Source: Arthrobacter sp. APC 3897 (GTDB lineage: Bacteria; Actinomycetota; Actinomycetes; Actinomycetales; Micrococcaceae). From it: a stretch of DNA of 64,000 bases. The position numbers and the translations under genes were made by a program. Under the pieces are notes generated by a model that worked only from the letters and a program-made list of their open reading frames with translations, did no database searches and was not told where the DNA came from. The stretch lies in NCBI RefSeq assembly GCF_030407495.1, contig NZ_JASDDG010000006.1, forward strand, positions 50,097-114,096, in the 5' to 3' direction. The stretch's first letter is position 1; each line of letters opens with the position of its first letter. Positions 51,349-60,780 of this stretch are shown in pieces.

Positions 51349-51987
51349 GTGACGCACAGCTTCGATAAAGACTACTGGGAACAGCACTGGGACGAGGCGC
51401 CGGAGACGGCACCGTCAGCGCCGGCTGAGAACCGGGCGAACCCCTATGTCCAACGCATCGCCCGCCGGCTGTCCCCCGGCACGGCCCTCGACGCAGGGTG
51501 CGGCACGGGCGCTGAAGCCCGGGAACTGGCCGCCCGAGGCTGGAACGTCCTCGGCGCGGATATCTCCTCCACAGCACTCGCTGCGGCAGCCGCCCAAACC
51601 TCAGAGCAGGACTTGGCGGGCACCGTGACCTGGAGAGAAGCTGATCTGGCCTCCTGGGAACCCGGGCGCCGGTTCGATCTGGTGATGACCAATTATGCCC
51701 ACCCGGCCATGCCGCAGCTGGAGTTCTACCGGCGGATCATGAACTGGGTAGCTCCCGGCGGCACGCTGCTGATAGTCGGCCACGCCCACGATCCTGAGGC
51801 CAGGACCGCCCACGGCCACCAGCCGCCGGCTGAAGCCACCGTCACCGCCGCCGACGTTGCGGCGCTGCTGGATCCGGCGGAATGGACCATTCTGTCCGCC
51901 GATACGCAGTCCCGTACCGTCACCGCACCGGACGGACGGACCGTCACCCTGCCCGACGTCGTCGTGCTGGCCACCCGCCGCAGCTAG
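51349..51987 (+). CDS. Class I SAM-dependent methyltransferase
   Basis: 212 aa, GTG start. Motif I is ALDAGCGTGAEARELAARGW, the acidic residue after strand 2 is in LGADIS, and motif IV is FDLVMTNYAHPAM. It has the usual start FDKDYWEQHWDEA of small actinobacterial methyltransferases; substrate unknown. Its TAG stop overlaps the stop of the convergent bactofilin-like gene (CTAG). No ribosome-binding site; see the promoter entry. Confidence 0.85.
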   Translation: MTHSFDKDYWEQHWDEAPETAPSAPAENRANPYVQRIARRLSPGTALDAGCGTGAEARELAARGWNVLGADISSTALAAAAAQTSEQDLAGTVTWREADLASWEPGRRFDLVMTNYAHPAMPQLEFYRRIMNWVAPGGTLLIVGHAHDPEARTAHGHQPPAEATVTAADVAALLDPAEWTILSADTQSRTVTAPDGRTVTLPDVVVLATRRS

Positions 51988-53141
51988 AGTTCCCGGCCGG
52001 GGCTAACATTCCCCGTGTTGCCCGGCGCAGCAACCGGCGGCGCCGGCACCGAACGATGCCACGGACGCTTGTCATACATCGCCAGAAGCTGCGCGCCGAG
52101 GCCAAAGAAGACCATGGCCAGCCAAACGGCGACGTTCAGCCACGGAATGTGCAGCGCGACAATGAGAATCACCCCGCCCACAAGCGACTTGATGATGGGA
52201 TGCTGGTTGCCGCGGAACACGAGTCTGCCGATGTAGTAGGCACCGAAGACGAAGGTTGCCAGCGTCATCGTGATCCAGACCAGCAGGCCTGACAGGGCAA
52301 GCGGTGCCCCGATGAACGTCACCAGAAGGAGCAGCAGCACCAGGGGAACGGCAATGGATGCCACAAAACCGACCAGCAGCGCTTTCCACGGCCGGGGCAC
52401 CAGCTGATCAGTTACCCGGTGCAGCAAACGGGGCAGGAGCCAGGCGGCGAAGACGGTGATCAGGCTCAGGGCCACCAGTGCGTACAGCAGTCCAAGCAGC
52501 CACGCGGCAAACTGCTCCCCCGCTGACGGTTCCTCGGGTGCCGGCGGAGCGACGCGCTCCACGGTGCCGCTGACCGCGCCCTGGGCAATCTCGGCCTCGT
52601 CATCGGAGGTGTACGTGAGGTTGCCGCCAACCACTCCGTTAATGGAGAGGTCTCCAACTCCAACCTGCACATCACGGCCAACTGTGCCGGCTATGTCAAT
52701 TTCACCCGCGGCGCCCACCAGGTCTGTTCCCAGGGCACCGGTGCCGGCGATGTCGAGGGTTCCGGCGAAAATGGTGGCGCTGCGTGCCACGTCCCCGCTG
52801 ATGGTCACATCCTGTCCGGCGAGACGCACATTGCCGTCCACGTCTCCGGTGATGTTGATGGTCTGGCCGGCGGCGATGACATCGCCGGTGACATTGCCCG
52901 AAATGGTGATGGTCTGGCCTGACACGTACACGTCTCCAAAGACGTCGTCCGGGACATCAACGGTCAGTCCGCTGTAGAACTGGGGACCCGTGTCATCGTT
53001 CACCGCCGTCGGCGCAGCGGGGGCGAGCCGGGAATTTGCGGCCGGGGAAGAGGCCAGGGCCCCGGTGCCGGTCATCAGAATCAGTAGCACAGCGGCGAGG
53101 AATGCGGAGAAAGTCCGCCGCAGAGGTGAAGGAAGTCTCAT
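51984..53141 (-). CDS. Bactofilin-like exported protein with C-terminal membrane domain
   Basis: 385 aa. Signal peptide at the N-terminus (RTFSAFLAAVLLILMTGTGALA). Residues about 60-200 are a beta-helix of repeated short units (VFGDVYVSGQTITISGNVTGDVIAAGQTI and following), like polymer-forming bactofilins. The C-terminal half has about five membrane segments (LLGLLYALVALSLITVFAAWLL to LNVAVWLAMVFFGLG). So the beta-solenoid should be outside the membrane, unlike classic cytoplasmic bactofilins. Function unknown; probably cell-surface organisation. Confidence 0.82.
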   Translation of the reverse strand: MRLPSPLRRTFSAFLAAVLLILMTGTGALASSPAANSRLAPAAPTAVNDDTGPQFYSGLTVDVPDDVFGDVYVSGQTITISGNVTGDVIAAGQTINITGDVDGNVRLAGQDVTISGDVARSATIFAGTLDIAGTGALGTDLVGAAGEIDIAGTVGRDVQVGVGDLSINGVVGGNLTYTSDDEAEIAQGAVSGTVERVAPPAPEEPSAGEQFAAWLLGLLYALVALSLITVFAAWLLPRLLHRVTDQLVPRPWKALLVGFVASIAVPLVLLLLLVTFIGAPLALSGLLVWITMTLATFVFGAYYIGRLVFRGNQHPIIKSLVGGVILIVALHIPWLNVAVWLAMVFFGLGAQLLAMYDKRPWHRSVPAPPVAAPGNTGNVSPGREL

Positions 53142-53200
53142 TGCGTTGCCTTTCAGATGTCTGTAAATGCACGCACCCGCGCCGCTTCTGCTGCTCCTGT

Positions 53201-54352
53201 CTACGGCAGGGACGCATTGCCTCCCGGAGCGTTCGGGCCGGTCTGCCAGCGCAGCAGTGCCGCGACGCCCACCCCGTCGGGAAGCACGCCGTTGGGCACC
53301 AGCAGCAGGCTCGCGTCAGTCAGGGCTGCCGCGCGCAACAACGCCGCCGACGCCGGAACTTTGCCGAGCACTTCGGCCCCAAGCGCCTGCTCCTCGGCCG
53401 TAGCCACCCAGGGCTCGGCACCGAGGGCCAGCAGTGTCCGGTCCGCGAGCGCATTGTCATTCAGGATCAGCACATCCACCTGGGCCTGCTGGAGTGCATG
53501 CACCACTGCACCGATGCCCTGGGCCGATTCGGGATTGGCCTGCCCCTGCTGCAGGGCAAGACGGTCCATGATCTGTTCCTGCTCGGCCGCCCATCGAAGC
53601 GCGATCAGCTCCCGGACCCGGTCCTCGAAGCTGTCCTGGTGGGGCCCCCCGGTGCGGGTATGGGAATCAAGCATGCCGGCCAGCGGCTTATGGGCCTCTG
53701 CCAGTTGATCAAGGACCAGGCCGCGGGCACGGACATCCCCGGCCAGCACAATCAGCTTTACTCCGCTGGCGTCCGCTATCCTGTCAATCTGTGCGGCCAC
53801 TTCGTCCGCGTTCCGGCGCCACACTTCTTCGGTCCGGCGCTGCAGCTTGTCCTGCCCCCAGATACCGGTGGACAGTTTATGGATGTCCTCGGTGGACCCC
53901 TCAACGTCCCCCACGCTGGCTACACCGGGACGGCCCACATACTCGAGCCGGATCTCCCCGCCCTCCCGGGACACATCCGCCACAATGTACGGGAACTCCT
54001 CCGGCCGGTGCTTAAACAGGGGCAGCAGATCGGGTACGGGTCCCACGTGGATCTGCTTGGGGGTGACCAGCGGCCCCGGCAGCAGTTCGTTCAATTCCAC
54101 GGTGCCGTCCCGGACCAGGACAAACCGGGATACGGGTCCGGGCACGCCGCGGGCCGGGTCCACTGCGGTTTCAATGGCCTCCAGGTCCGCGGGCGGAGCG
54201 CCCTGCGCGGCCGCGGCGTTCCGGACGTTTCCGGGGCGGACTTCGGCGGCTTCCAGGCCCTCCACTGTTCCGGCGCCTGCGTCAACGTAAGCAGCGCACC
54301 AAGGACCGGATTTGCGGTAGAGCCCAGCGTATTTGCGGAGATTTTCGGCCAT
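53201..54352 (-). CDS. baeRF2-type / Rv2629-like protein
   Basis: 383 aa from ATG 54352 with AAGGAG ahead. Sequence features: KYAGLYRKSGPWCAAYVDAG, the central KLIVLAGDVRARGLVLDQL and the C-terminal ADRTLLALGAEPW with LRWQTGP. This is the eRF1-like (baeRF) fold found in actinobacteria, with Rv2629 of M. tuberculosis as a relative. A role in ribosome rescue or hibernation is suspected for such proteins but unproved. The open frame to 54688 covers Cys/Arg-rich sequence and is not coding-like. Confidence 0.78.
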   Translation of the reverse strand: MAENLRKYAGLYRKSGPWCAAYVDAGAGTVEGLEAAEVRPGNVRNAAAAQGAPPADLEAIETAVDPARGVPGPVSRFVLVRDGTVELNELLPGPLVTPKQIHVGPVPDLLPLFKHRPEEFPYIVADVSREGGEIRLEYVGRPGVASVGDVEGSTEDIHKLSTGIWGQDKLQRRTEEVWRRNADEVAAQIDRIADASGVKLIVLAGDVRARGLVLDQLAEAHKPLAGMLDSHTRTGGPHQDSFEDRVRELIALRWAAEQEQIMDRLALQQGQANPESAQGIGAVVHALQQAQVDVLILNDNALADRTLLALGAEPWVATAEEQALGAEVLGKVPASAALLRAAALTDASLLLVPNGVLPDGVGVAALLRWQTGPNAPGGNASLP

Positions 54353-54467
54353 GTCGGTCTCCTTCCTGCACGGCGCCGCCGCACATCGGTTCAAGCCGTA
54401 CTTCCAGCTAACACCCGGACCGGCGGCAACTAAAGGGCTGGCCCTCCGCAGGCCGCCGGCGCTGCAG

Positions 54468-54929
54468 CTATTCTTCGGCTGCCGGCGCTCCGCCGCCGTG
54501 CTGCACCCCGAGACTGCGCCGCAGCCACGTCGCGGCGAGCAGGGCCGCAGCCAGTTCCCAGCCGACCAAAGCGAGCATGCCGAAAGGGGATGCGGCGGAC
54601 GCCGGACCAACCGCCGGAAGCGCCGCGTCGTGCCGGTGCCCGCCTCCGGCCGCGCCCGGATACAGCAGCAGCACCGCGTGAAAGGCAACCATGCCCAGCG
54701 CCGAGCCCATCATCATCCGCCCGGCCGCCGCTGAACCGGACCGCCACAACGGCAGCACGCACGGCAGGCACAGCAGCGCCATGACCACCATCAGCGCCGC
54801 CTGCCACCACAGGTCAGTGTGCTGACCCGCCATGACCAGATGCAGCCCGGCGGAAACCAGGGCAGCCCCGGCGCAGGTCCGGGCGTGAAGGCCCGGACCT
54901 GCCGTCGCCGCGGCTGCTACCGGTGGCAC
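54468..54929 (-). CDS. Small integral membrane protein (DUF5134-like)
   Basis: 153 aa from GTG 54929. Four hydrophobic segments: [59 protein letters not shown] and [23 protein letters not shown], with several His and Met that could bind copper ([19 protein letters not shown]). It resembles the DUF5134-type membrane proteins often near copper-handling genes. It overlaps the 3' end of the copper amine oxidase gene and is read in the same direction, so it may be involved in copper supply (inference). Confidence 0.6.
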   Translation of the reverse strand: MPPVAAAATAGPGLHARTCAGAALVSAGLHLVMAGQHTDLWWQAALMVVMALLCLPCVLPLWRSGSAAAGRMMMGSALGMVAFHAVLLLYPGAAGGGHRHDAALPAVGPASAASPFGMLALVGWELAAALLAATWLRRSLGVQHGGGAPAAEE

Positions 54930-56890
54930 TGACCGCCGGATTCCGGCGCGGGAACATCCAGCACCGGAGACCGGTCAAAGAACCCCTCGGGGCGCAGCTT
55001 GAACCCGGTGGTGTCCACCGGCATGATCGGCCAGTCCTCCACCCGGGGGAAGTGCGTCAGGCCGAAGGTATGCCAGACGGACAGGTCCTGTCCGTCGATG
55101 TCCCGGTCCGCCGCAATCCATTCCGGAATACCGCCGCCGCCGGCGTGCTGGTTGACGAAGTCGCCGGTCGGGTAGCGCTGGGCCTCGTCCCGCCGGGTCA
55201 CCCAGAGCGCCTTGGAGGCGAACGTCGCCCGCCGGTAGATCGAGGAGTCCTCGTCCGCCAGCAGCGTGGGCTGGCCCTGGGGATGCAGCTTGTAGCCCAC
55301 CGGCTCCCCCAGCCTGTTGGTCTTTTCCGGGTTGGTCACCACCCAGGTGCGGGCGACGGCGGGGGCGGCATCGCGGGCAGCCTCCGACTCGCGGGCCAGG
55401 ACGGTCCGCCTGCGGGTGAAGGCGTTGCCGCGCGGGTTCTCCGGTCCCGCCGGGACCCGCACAGCGTCCTCTTCCTCGACCCGGCCCGGGCCGCCGTCGA
55501 GCGCAAAATCCAGCCGGGCACCGAACAGGTGCTGGTGGAAGGGTGCCCCCAGGCCGGGGGCCATTTCCGAAGCGTAGGGGTAGTCCTTGCCGGGGTAGGC
55601 ACTGGTGAAGACAACGCCGGTGGCCTTGGCCTCGAATTCGATGGTGCCGTCCAGGTACAGGTACCAGTAGAAGCCGTAGTCGTAGTTGCCCACCGTGGTG
55701 AAGAAGCTGATCACCAGGCGGCGGTTGCGGCGGGTGTAATTGATACCGGACCACAGGTCCGAGTGCTTGGCGAGGATGGAAGCATCTTCCTCGTGCATGC
55801 AGATGCCGTCGCGGATGGTGCGCGGGTTGCCGCGGGCGTCCGAGACCGTGGGCGAGATGTAGTGGATTTCGCCCAGGCAGTCGCAGCCAAGTTCCAGTGA
55901 GTTGGCGAACTGGCCCACCAGGTATTCGCCCGTGTCGAAGTAGTTCTGCCAGGAGCGGGTGGGTGCGGGGTCGCCGTACGGCACCACCATTTCCGCGATG
56001 GCGGCCCGGTTCAGGATCCGGCGCACTCGGCCGCCGTCCTCGAAGCCGATGTTGTAAAGCACCAGGCCCTCACGGACATCAAACCCCACATCCAGGTGCC
56101 ACTTCTCCCACTCAACGTGGTTGCCTCCTGCGACGGTGAAGCTTGGCCCCTCCGGCTGGGTGATGCTGATGGGCTTCTGGGTGGTGCGCAGCGGTCCGGT
56201 CAGTTCCGGATCGGTGTAGTTGCCGTGCTCTTCAGGCACCGGGACTGCGCCGAAGTCCAGGACCCGGTCCACGGTGCGGGCTGTTACGTCCACGTAGCCC
56301 ACCAGGCCGTCGATCGGATGCGCCCAGGCAGAGTCCTCGGCGTGCGTCTGCAGGAACGCCAGGCCGCGCAGGATCCGGCGGCCCTTCTCCTCGGGGTATT
56401 CAAAGACTCCCGCCGAGAGCGGAGCCACCCGCACCTGTGCGACGTCGAGCCCGCGTTTGTCCAGCGCCGCCAGCCACTGGGGGTCGGCGGCCAGGATCTG
56501 CTCCACCACCTCGAACTCCTCTTCCAGCACGGGCAGTTCGCCGGTGACGGCTGTGTCCAGCACGGTGTCGGACTCAATGGTGCGGCGGGTGGCGGAAACG
56601 ACGACGTCGTGCGGCTTGCCGCCGGCGGTGTCCAGCAGGAACACGCGGAAGCGGCGGTCGGCGCAGCCGGAGTCACTGTCCGCAGTGTTGCGGGGCGGAT
56701 CCACCAGGCCGAGGTAGGCAATGCGTGCAGTACCGGAGAACAGTCCCGCGGCTTCGAGAATCTCCCGGACGGCGGTGACTTCCTCCGGTGCGGCCAGCGC
56801 GTAGGCGGAGGCCGGTTCGGAAGCACCGGCGGCAGAGTGGTCACCGGCCGAAGGAGCGGCGGAGATTTCAGCGGAATGGCACGAGCTCAT
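54917..56890 (-). CDS. Copper-containing primary-amine oxidase
   Basis: 657 aa from ATG 56890. The quinone cofactor site is GNYDYG: Tyr403 would be oxidised to topaquinone. The copper ligands are His452 and His454 in FHQHLFG, spaced from the Tyr as in the Arthrobacter phenylethylamine oxidase, and a third His in [14 protein letters not shown]. The catalytic base is the Asp of YFDTGEY. It turns primary amines (phenylethylamine, tyramine, dopamine are typical) into aldehydes, ammonia and hydrogen peroxide. No signal peptide. A 5' extension to 56992 is rejected since AAAGGGG precedes 56890. Confidence 0.94.
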   Translation of the reverse strand: MSSCHSAEISAAPSAGDHSAAGASEPASAYALAAPEEVTAVREILEAAGLFSGTARIAYLGLVDPPRNTADSDSGCADRRFRVFLLDTAGGKPHDVVVSATRRTIESDTVLDTAVTGELPVLEEEFEVVEQILAADPQWLAALDKRGLDVAQVRVAPLSAGVFEYPEEKGRRILRGLAFLQTHAEDSAWAHPIDGLVGYVDVTARTVDRVLDFGAVPVPEEHGNYTDPELTGPLRTTQKPISITQPEGPSFTVAGGNHVEWEKWHLDVGFDVREGLVLYNIGFEDGGRVRRILNRAAIAEMVVPYGDPAPTRSWQNYFDTGEYLVGQFANSLELGCDCLGEIHYISPTVSDARGNPRTIRDGICMHEEDASILAKHSDLWSGINYTRRNRRLVISFFTTVGNYDYGFYWYLYLDGTIEFEAKATGVVFTSAYPGKDYPYASEMAPGLGAPFHQHLFGARLDFALDGGPGRVEEEDAVRVPAGPENPRGNAFTRRRTVLARESEAARDAAPAVARTWVVTNPEKTNRLGEPVGYKLHPQGQPTLLADEDSSIYRRATFASKALWVTRRDEAQRYPTGDFVNQHAGGGGIPEWIAADRDIDGQDLSVWHTFGLTHFPRVEDWPIMPVDTTGFKLRPEGFFDRSPVLDVPAPESGGQCHR

Positions 56891-57044
56891 GGGTTGTCCC
56901 CTTTTTTGTGAGGTAGGAGCCACACTGCCGCTCCTTTTTTCTATGGCTGTAGACAATAACCATCTGCCAGCCTGCTGACAAGAGGTGTCCACCTCTGACT
57001 TTCGCTGTCATTCCGGTGATGTCCGGGTTCCGCCGAGACAGCTG

Positions 57045-57070
57045 TCCAAGGACTGCACGCAAAATCAAGC
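57045..57070. promoter_or_regulatory. Possible third, weaker copy of the AraC-type element
   Basis: TCCAAGGACTGCACGCAAAA followed by TCAAGC resembles the two elements at 60791 and 62455 but lacks two bases between the half-sites. It lies between the divergent amine oxidase and amidohydrolase genes. Confidence 0.3.
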
Positions 57071-57177
57071 ACCCGTCACCCGTCGCCAAGACCCGTTGCC
57101 GTGCCTGCGCCGAAGCTTGACGGAACAGTGCGGACCGATGTGCATCAGCCCCGTGCGGCCAACCGAGAGGAAAACAT

Positions 57178-58860
57178 ATGACCCCGGAGAACCTGACCAG
57201 CTTCATCGTCACCAACGGCCCCGTCTACACGAGCGACCCCGACAATGAATGGGCTGAAGCCTTTGCGGTCCGTGACGGCAGGATTCTGGCAGTGGGGGAT
57301 GAAGCGGAGATACGCAGCCTGGTTAGCGGGGACACTCCGGTCATCGATCTCCGGGGCAGGCTGGCCATGCCCGGGCTGGTGGACGTGCATGCCCACCTGG
57401 GCCTGGGCGGCCGCCAGGCCGCCTTTGAGCTGCCGGTGCTGCCCACCGACACCAAGACGGTCATTTTCGAAAAAGTGCAGGCCTGGGCAGAGCGGCTGGC
57501 ACCGGACGAGTGGATCACCGGCGGCATAGTTGGATCCACGGTGATGGATGACATCACTGCGGAGGACCTCCGTGCCCTGGATAAGGCGTCCGCCGGCCGT
57601 CCGGTCCTGCTGCGGGATGATTCCATGCACAACCGCTGGGTGAATTCACGGGCCCTGGAGCTGATGGGCGTGGATGGCACGACGGCGGATCCCGACGGCG
57701 GCACCTATGTGCGCGACGACGCCGGCCGATTGACCGGCGTCCTTCAGGAACTGGCCAGCCCGGTGGGCGAGGAGGCCGCGGCCGCTTCCATCGAAGACAC
57801 CCCGGAGCGCCACGCCACGGCATTCCGCACCGCCGTGAAGATCCTCAACGGCTACGGAGTCACAGCCGTCCAGGAGGCAGCCACGATGGATTACGCCCTG
57901 GAAACCCTCGCCGGCATGGACCGGCGGGGCGAGCTCACTGCTCATGTGGTGGCATCCATGCCTTCGCGGCCGTTCATCGAGCCCGGCACCACCGGCGCGG
58001 CGCTCTACGACATCGGCGCACTGCACCGCACCGAACACCTGCACCCGGACTTCTCCAAATACGTGCTTGACGGCGTACCGATGACCCGAACCAGCGCCAT
58101 ACTCAACCCCTACCTGTGCAGCCACCACAGCCACGATCCGCAGCACACGGGCGCTCCGCTGTGGCAGCTGGACGAGCTGGTTGCCTCGCTGGAGGAACTG
58201 GTGGACCGCGGGCTGCACGCCAAGCTCCACGCCACCGGCGACGCCGCGGTCCGGCTGATCCTTGATGCGGTGGAACGCGTCCGTGCCTCGCGCGGTGACG
58301 GTCCGCTTTTCCAGATTGCCCATGTTGAGTACATTTCCGAGGCTGACCTTCACCGGTTTGCGGCGCTGGGCGTGGTGCCTGATGCCTCGCCCTACATCTG
58401 GTTTCCCTCAGTCATCCAGGAAAGCATCGCCAAGCAGATTCCCGCCGATGTCTTCAACAGTTCCTGGCCCCTCCGTGACCTGCTGCTGGACGGGGCACCC
58501 GTCAGCGGCGGTTCGGACTGGCCCTGTTCGGCCCCCACTCCGGACCCCTGGACCGGACTGGAGACCATGATTACCCGCCGAAACCCGGACCCCGCCGTCG
58601 CCGGCACACTCAACAGTGCGCAGGCACTGGACGTCCGCCAGGCCGTGGCTGCCTTTACCCGTCATCCGGCCGCCGCCATGGGACTGCAGGACCGGACAGG
58701 CATGCTGGCACCGGGGCTGTCTGCTGACTTTATCGTTCTGGACCGGAACATTTTCACCGTGGATCCCGGACAAATCCATGCCGTACAGGTGCAGGAGACC
58801 TGGTTCGAGGGCCGCCTGGTGCATGATGCAGCCGGAAAACCGGTGAGCGTGCCAGCGTAA
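57178..58860 (+). CDS. Amidohydrolase family 3 protein (YtcJ-like)
   Basis: 560 aa. Metal-dependent amidohydrolase TIM barrel: N-terminal GRLAMPGLVDVHAHLGLGG (the HxH metal site), a His in KLHATGDAAV, FQIAHVEYIS and GSDWPCS (final Asp). Ends with the beta-sandwich LAPGLSADFIVLDRNIF. These enzymes hydrolyse amide or imide bonds, often in N-acylated compounds. ATG 57178 with GAGAGGAAAACAT upstream. Located in the amine locus; it might release the amine from an N-acyl form (inference). Confidence 0.88.
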   Translation: MTPENLTSFIVTNGPVYTSDPDNEWAEAFAVRDGRILAVGDEAEIRSLVSGDTPVIDLRGRLAMPGLVDVHAHLGLGGRQAAFELPVLPTDTKTVIFEKVQAWAERLAPDEWITGGIVGSTVMDDITAEDLRALDKASAGRPVLLRDDSMHNRWVNSRALELMGVDGTTADPDGGTYVRDDAGRLTGVLQELASPVGEEAAAASIEDTPERHATAFRTAVKILNGYGVTAVQEAATMDYALETLAGMDRRGELTAHVVASMPSRPFIEPGTTGAALYDIGALHRTEHLHPDFSKYVLDGVPMTRTSAILNPYLCSHHSHDPQHTGAPLWQLDELVASLEELVDRGLHAKLHATGDAAVRLILDAVERVRASRGDGPLFQIAHVEYISEADLHRFAALGVVPDASPYIWFPSVIQESIAKQIPADVFNSSWPLRDLLLDGAPVSGGSDWPCSAPTPDPWTGLETMITRRNPDPAVAGTLNSAQALDVRQAVAAFTRHPAAAMGLQDRTGMLAPGLSADFIVLDRNIFTVDPGQIHAVQVQETWFEGRLVHDAAGKPVSVPA

Positions 58861-58933
58861 GGGTCCCGGCGGCTCCCGGCACTAGGATGGCGAAGGGCAG
58901 GCGGCCGCGGGGGTCGGCGGCCGGGAAGGAAAC

Positions 58934-59524
58934 ATGCCCAAGATTGTGGACCACGACAGGCGCCGTGCCGAGATTGTCCAGACCACCTGGCGCGTGATCG
59001 CGCAGCGGGGGCTGGACGGAGCAACGCTGCGGGAGGTTGCAGCCGAGGCCGGCTATGCCAACGGCGCGCTCAAACCGTATTTTCCGGCCAAGGCGGACCT
59101 CATGGAGGCCACGTTCCGGCACGTTTTCGCCAGTACCAATGCCCGCATCGATGCGGCCACCGAGGGGTTGGACGGCTTAGAAGCCCTGCGGGCTTTTTGC
59201 CTTGAGGTGCTGCCCCTGGATGACAACCGGCTGGACGAGGCGCGGGTGGTGATCGCGTTCTGGCAGCAGGCCCTTCGCGATCCCGCCCAGGCCGAGGTCA
59301 ATGACGCCGCCATGGCCCAGTGGAGGACGAACATCCGCGCCTGGCTGAACGCTGCCCACCGAACGGAGCGGACTACCGCACCGTTGAGCGCGGACAACGC
59401 CGCGGAAACCCTGCTCAGTTTCCTGCTGGGAACACAGGTGGCGGCGGTGTTCGATCCGGACTTCAACTCCCCGGACCAGCTCACGGACCAGCTGGACAGC
59501 CACCTGGCGCTGCTGCGCGGCTGA
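58934..59524 (+). CDS. TetR-family regulator
   Basis: 196 aa, ATG with AAGGAAAC ahead. N-terminal HTH: IVQTTWRVIAQRGLDGATLREVAAEAGYANGALKPYFPAKADLMEA. The C-terminal domain (LEALRAFCLEVLPLDD... VVIAFWQQAL) is BetI/AcrR-like. It follows the amidohydrolase by 73 bases and may regulate it. A possible operator is the 12-base palindrome CGGAACGTTCCG at 59699-59710. Confidence 0.88.
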   Translation: MPKIVDHDRRRAEIVQTTWRVIAQRGLDGATLREVAAEAGYANGALKPYFPAKADLMEATFRHVFASTNARIDAATEGLDGLEALRAFCLEVLPLDDNRLDEARVVIAFWQQALRDPAQAEVNDAAMAQWRTNIRAWLNAAHRTERTTAPLSADNAAETLLSFLLGTQVAAVFDPDFNSPDQLTDQLDSHLALLRG

Positions 59525-59530
59525 GGATGG

Positions 59531-59548
59531 CGGCCCGCGGGCGGGCCG
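59531..59548. terminator. GC hairpin after the TetR gene
   Basis: CGGCCCGC-GG-GCGGGCCG, 8-base arms, seven bases after the TetR stop. It is followed by a CGTCTC/CGTCCC hexamer repeat rather than a T-run. Confidence 0.45.
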
Positions 59549-59578
59549 TCTCCGTCTCCGTCCCCGTCCCCGTCTCCC

Positions 59579-59620
59579 TATCCGGGACTACTTGTCCGGG
59601 AATACTTATCCGGCAACCGA
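59579..59620. repeat. Three 14-bp direct repeats upstream of the AraC-type gene
   Basis: TATCCGGGACTACT, TGTCCGGGAATACT and TATCCGGCAACCGA in tandem. Spacing and position before a regulatory gene suggest a binding site, but its protein is unknown. Confidence 0.5.
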
Positions 59621-59698
59621 AGGAAATTCGACACATGGAGAAAAACTTCGACAACGGGCTCAAAAGCGCGTAGATTCCCTTTCACGTGACCTGCCTCA

Positions 59699-59710
59699 CG
59701 GAACGTTCCG
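59699..59710. promoter_or_regulatory. 12-bp palindrome upstream of the AraC-type gene
   Basis: CGGAACGTTCCG equals its reverse complement. It lies 24 bases before the start of the AraC-type gene, and a second palindrome TCACGTGA sits at 59682-59689. Candidate site for the neighbouring TetR protein. Confidence 0.4.
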
Positions 59711-59734
59711 CGGCAGGCGGCGAAAGGAACCACA

Positions 59735-60721
59735 ATGACCACCACGCTCCCGGAAGCTCCCCCGGCCTCCCCCGTGCCGTCGTCGGGCACTGTGGTCCGG
59801 GCACAGTCCTTCCCCCAGTGGAAGCGCCTGATCTCGGAGTCCTTCGTCCCCCTGGAAACGGCACCGGCCGGGAACCGCGCGGGGGCCGCCTTTGCCGGGC
59901 AGCTCACCAGCCATCAGCTCAGGGAACTGGCCATTGTCCAGGTGGACGCAATGGCACACGCCGTGGAACGCACGCCGGACCTCATTGCTGCCGGCGGATC
60001 AGGGTTCTACAAACTCAACCTGCAGCTTTCAGGCAGCGGAGTGCTGCGGCAGGGCGGCAGACAGACGGTGCTGACCACCGGTGAACTGGCGATCTATGAC
60101 ACCGGCCAGCCCTATACCCTGCGGTTCGACGAGAGCTTTTCCACCCTGGTGCTGATGTTCCCCAAGCATCTGGTGGGATTGTCACCGGAGCAGATGAGCG
60201 GCCTAACGGCCATTCCCCTGGGCAGGGAGCACCGGCTGGGGCGGGCGGTGGTTCCCTTCCTCACCCAGACCGCCCGCATGCTGCCCGAACTTGACGGGCC
60301 GATAGCGCACCGTCTCGCCATGAACACCGTGGACCTCCTGGCTACGCTGCTGGCTGACGAGGCATACTCCGGTCCGGCCGCCGAAAGCACGGGACAGGCC
60401 CGGATGCTGCGGCGCGTCCAGCTCTTCATCGACGGGCAGCTCTCCAATCCGGACCTCTCACCCAGCTATGTGGCTGCTGCGCACTACATTTCCACCCGCA
60501 GTCTGCACAAACTCTTCGAAGACAGCGGAACCACCGCAGCTGCCTGGATCCGCGGACGGCGGCTGGCCGGCGCCCGGCGTGACCTGGCCGATCCGTTGCT
60601 GGCGGACGTCCCCATCTCCGCCATCGGAGCACGCTGGGGCCTGCCTGACCCGGCACATTTCAGCCGCATCTTCCGTGCCGCACACGGCTGCTCCCCCTCC
60701 GCATACCGCCGGCGCAGCTGA
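59735..60721 (+). CDS. AraC-family regulator, FeaR-like
   Basis: 328 aa, ATG after AAAGGAACCACA. N-terminal ligand-binding domain of the AraC-binding-like type (SFPQWKRLISESFVPLE, then GELAIYDTGQPYTLRFDESF) and a C-terminal double HTH ending PAHFSRIFRAAHGCSPSAYRR. This order resembles FeaR, which activates amine oxidase and phenylacetaldehyde dehydrogenase genes in E. coli. Here the downstream genes encode a permease and an aldehyde dehydrogenase, which supports a similar role. Likely target: the elements at 60781-60818 and 62445-62482. Confidence 0.85.
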   Translation: MTTTLPEAPPASPVPSSGTVVRAQSFPQWKRLISESFVPLETAPAGNRAGAAFAGQLTSHQLRELAIVQVDAMAHAVERTPDLIAAGGSGFYKLNLQLSGSGVLRQGGRQTVLTTGELAIYDTGQPYTLRFDESFSTLVLMFPKHLVGLSPEQMSGLTAIPLGREHRLGRAVVPFLTQTARMLPELDGPIAHRLAMNTVDLLATLLADEAYSGPAAESTGQARMLRRVQLFIDGQLSNPDLSPSYVAAAHYISTRSLHKLFEDSGTTAAAWIRGRRLAGARRDLADPLLADVPISAIGARWGLPDPAHFSRIFRAAHGCSPSAYRRRS

Positions 60722-60780
60722 GCCCCGAATTCCGGTCGAAGGCGGCTTCCATGCCCTGGCGCGGATTCCGGACGCACTCG

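Noticed and set aside
54353..54688. N-terminal extension of the baeRF-type gene
   Set aside because: Arg/Cys-rich, overlaps the upstream membrane-protein gene; a strong AAGGAG precedes ATG 54352.
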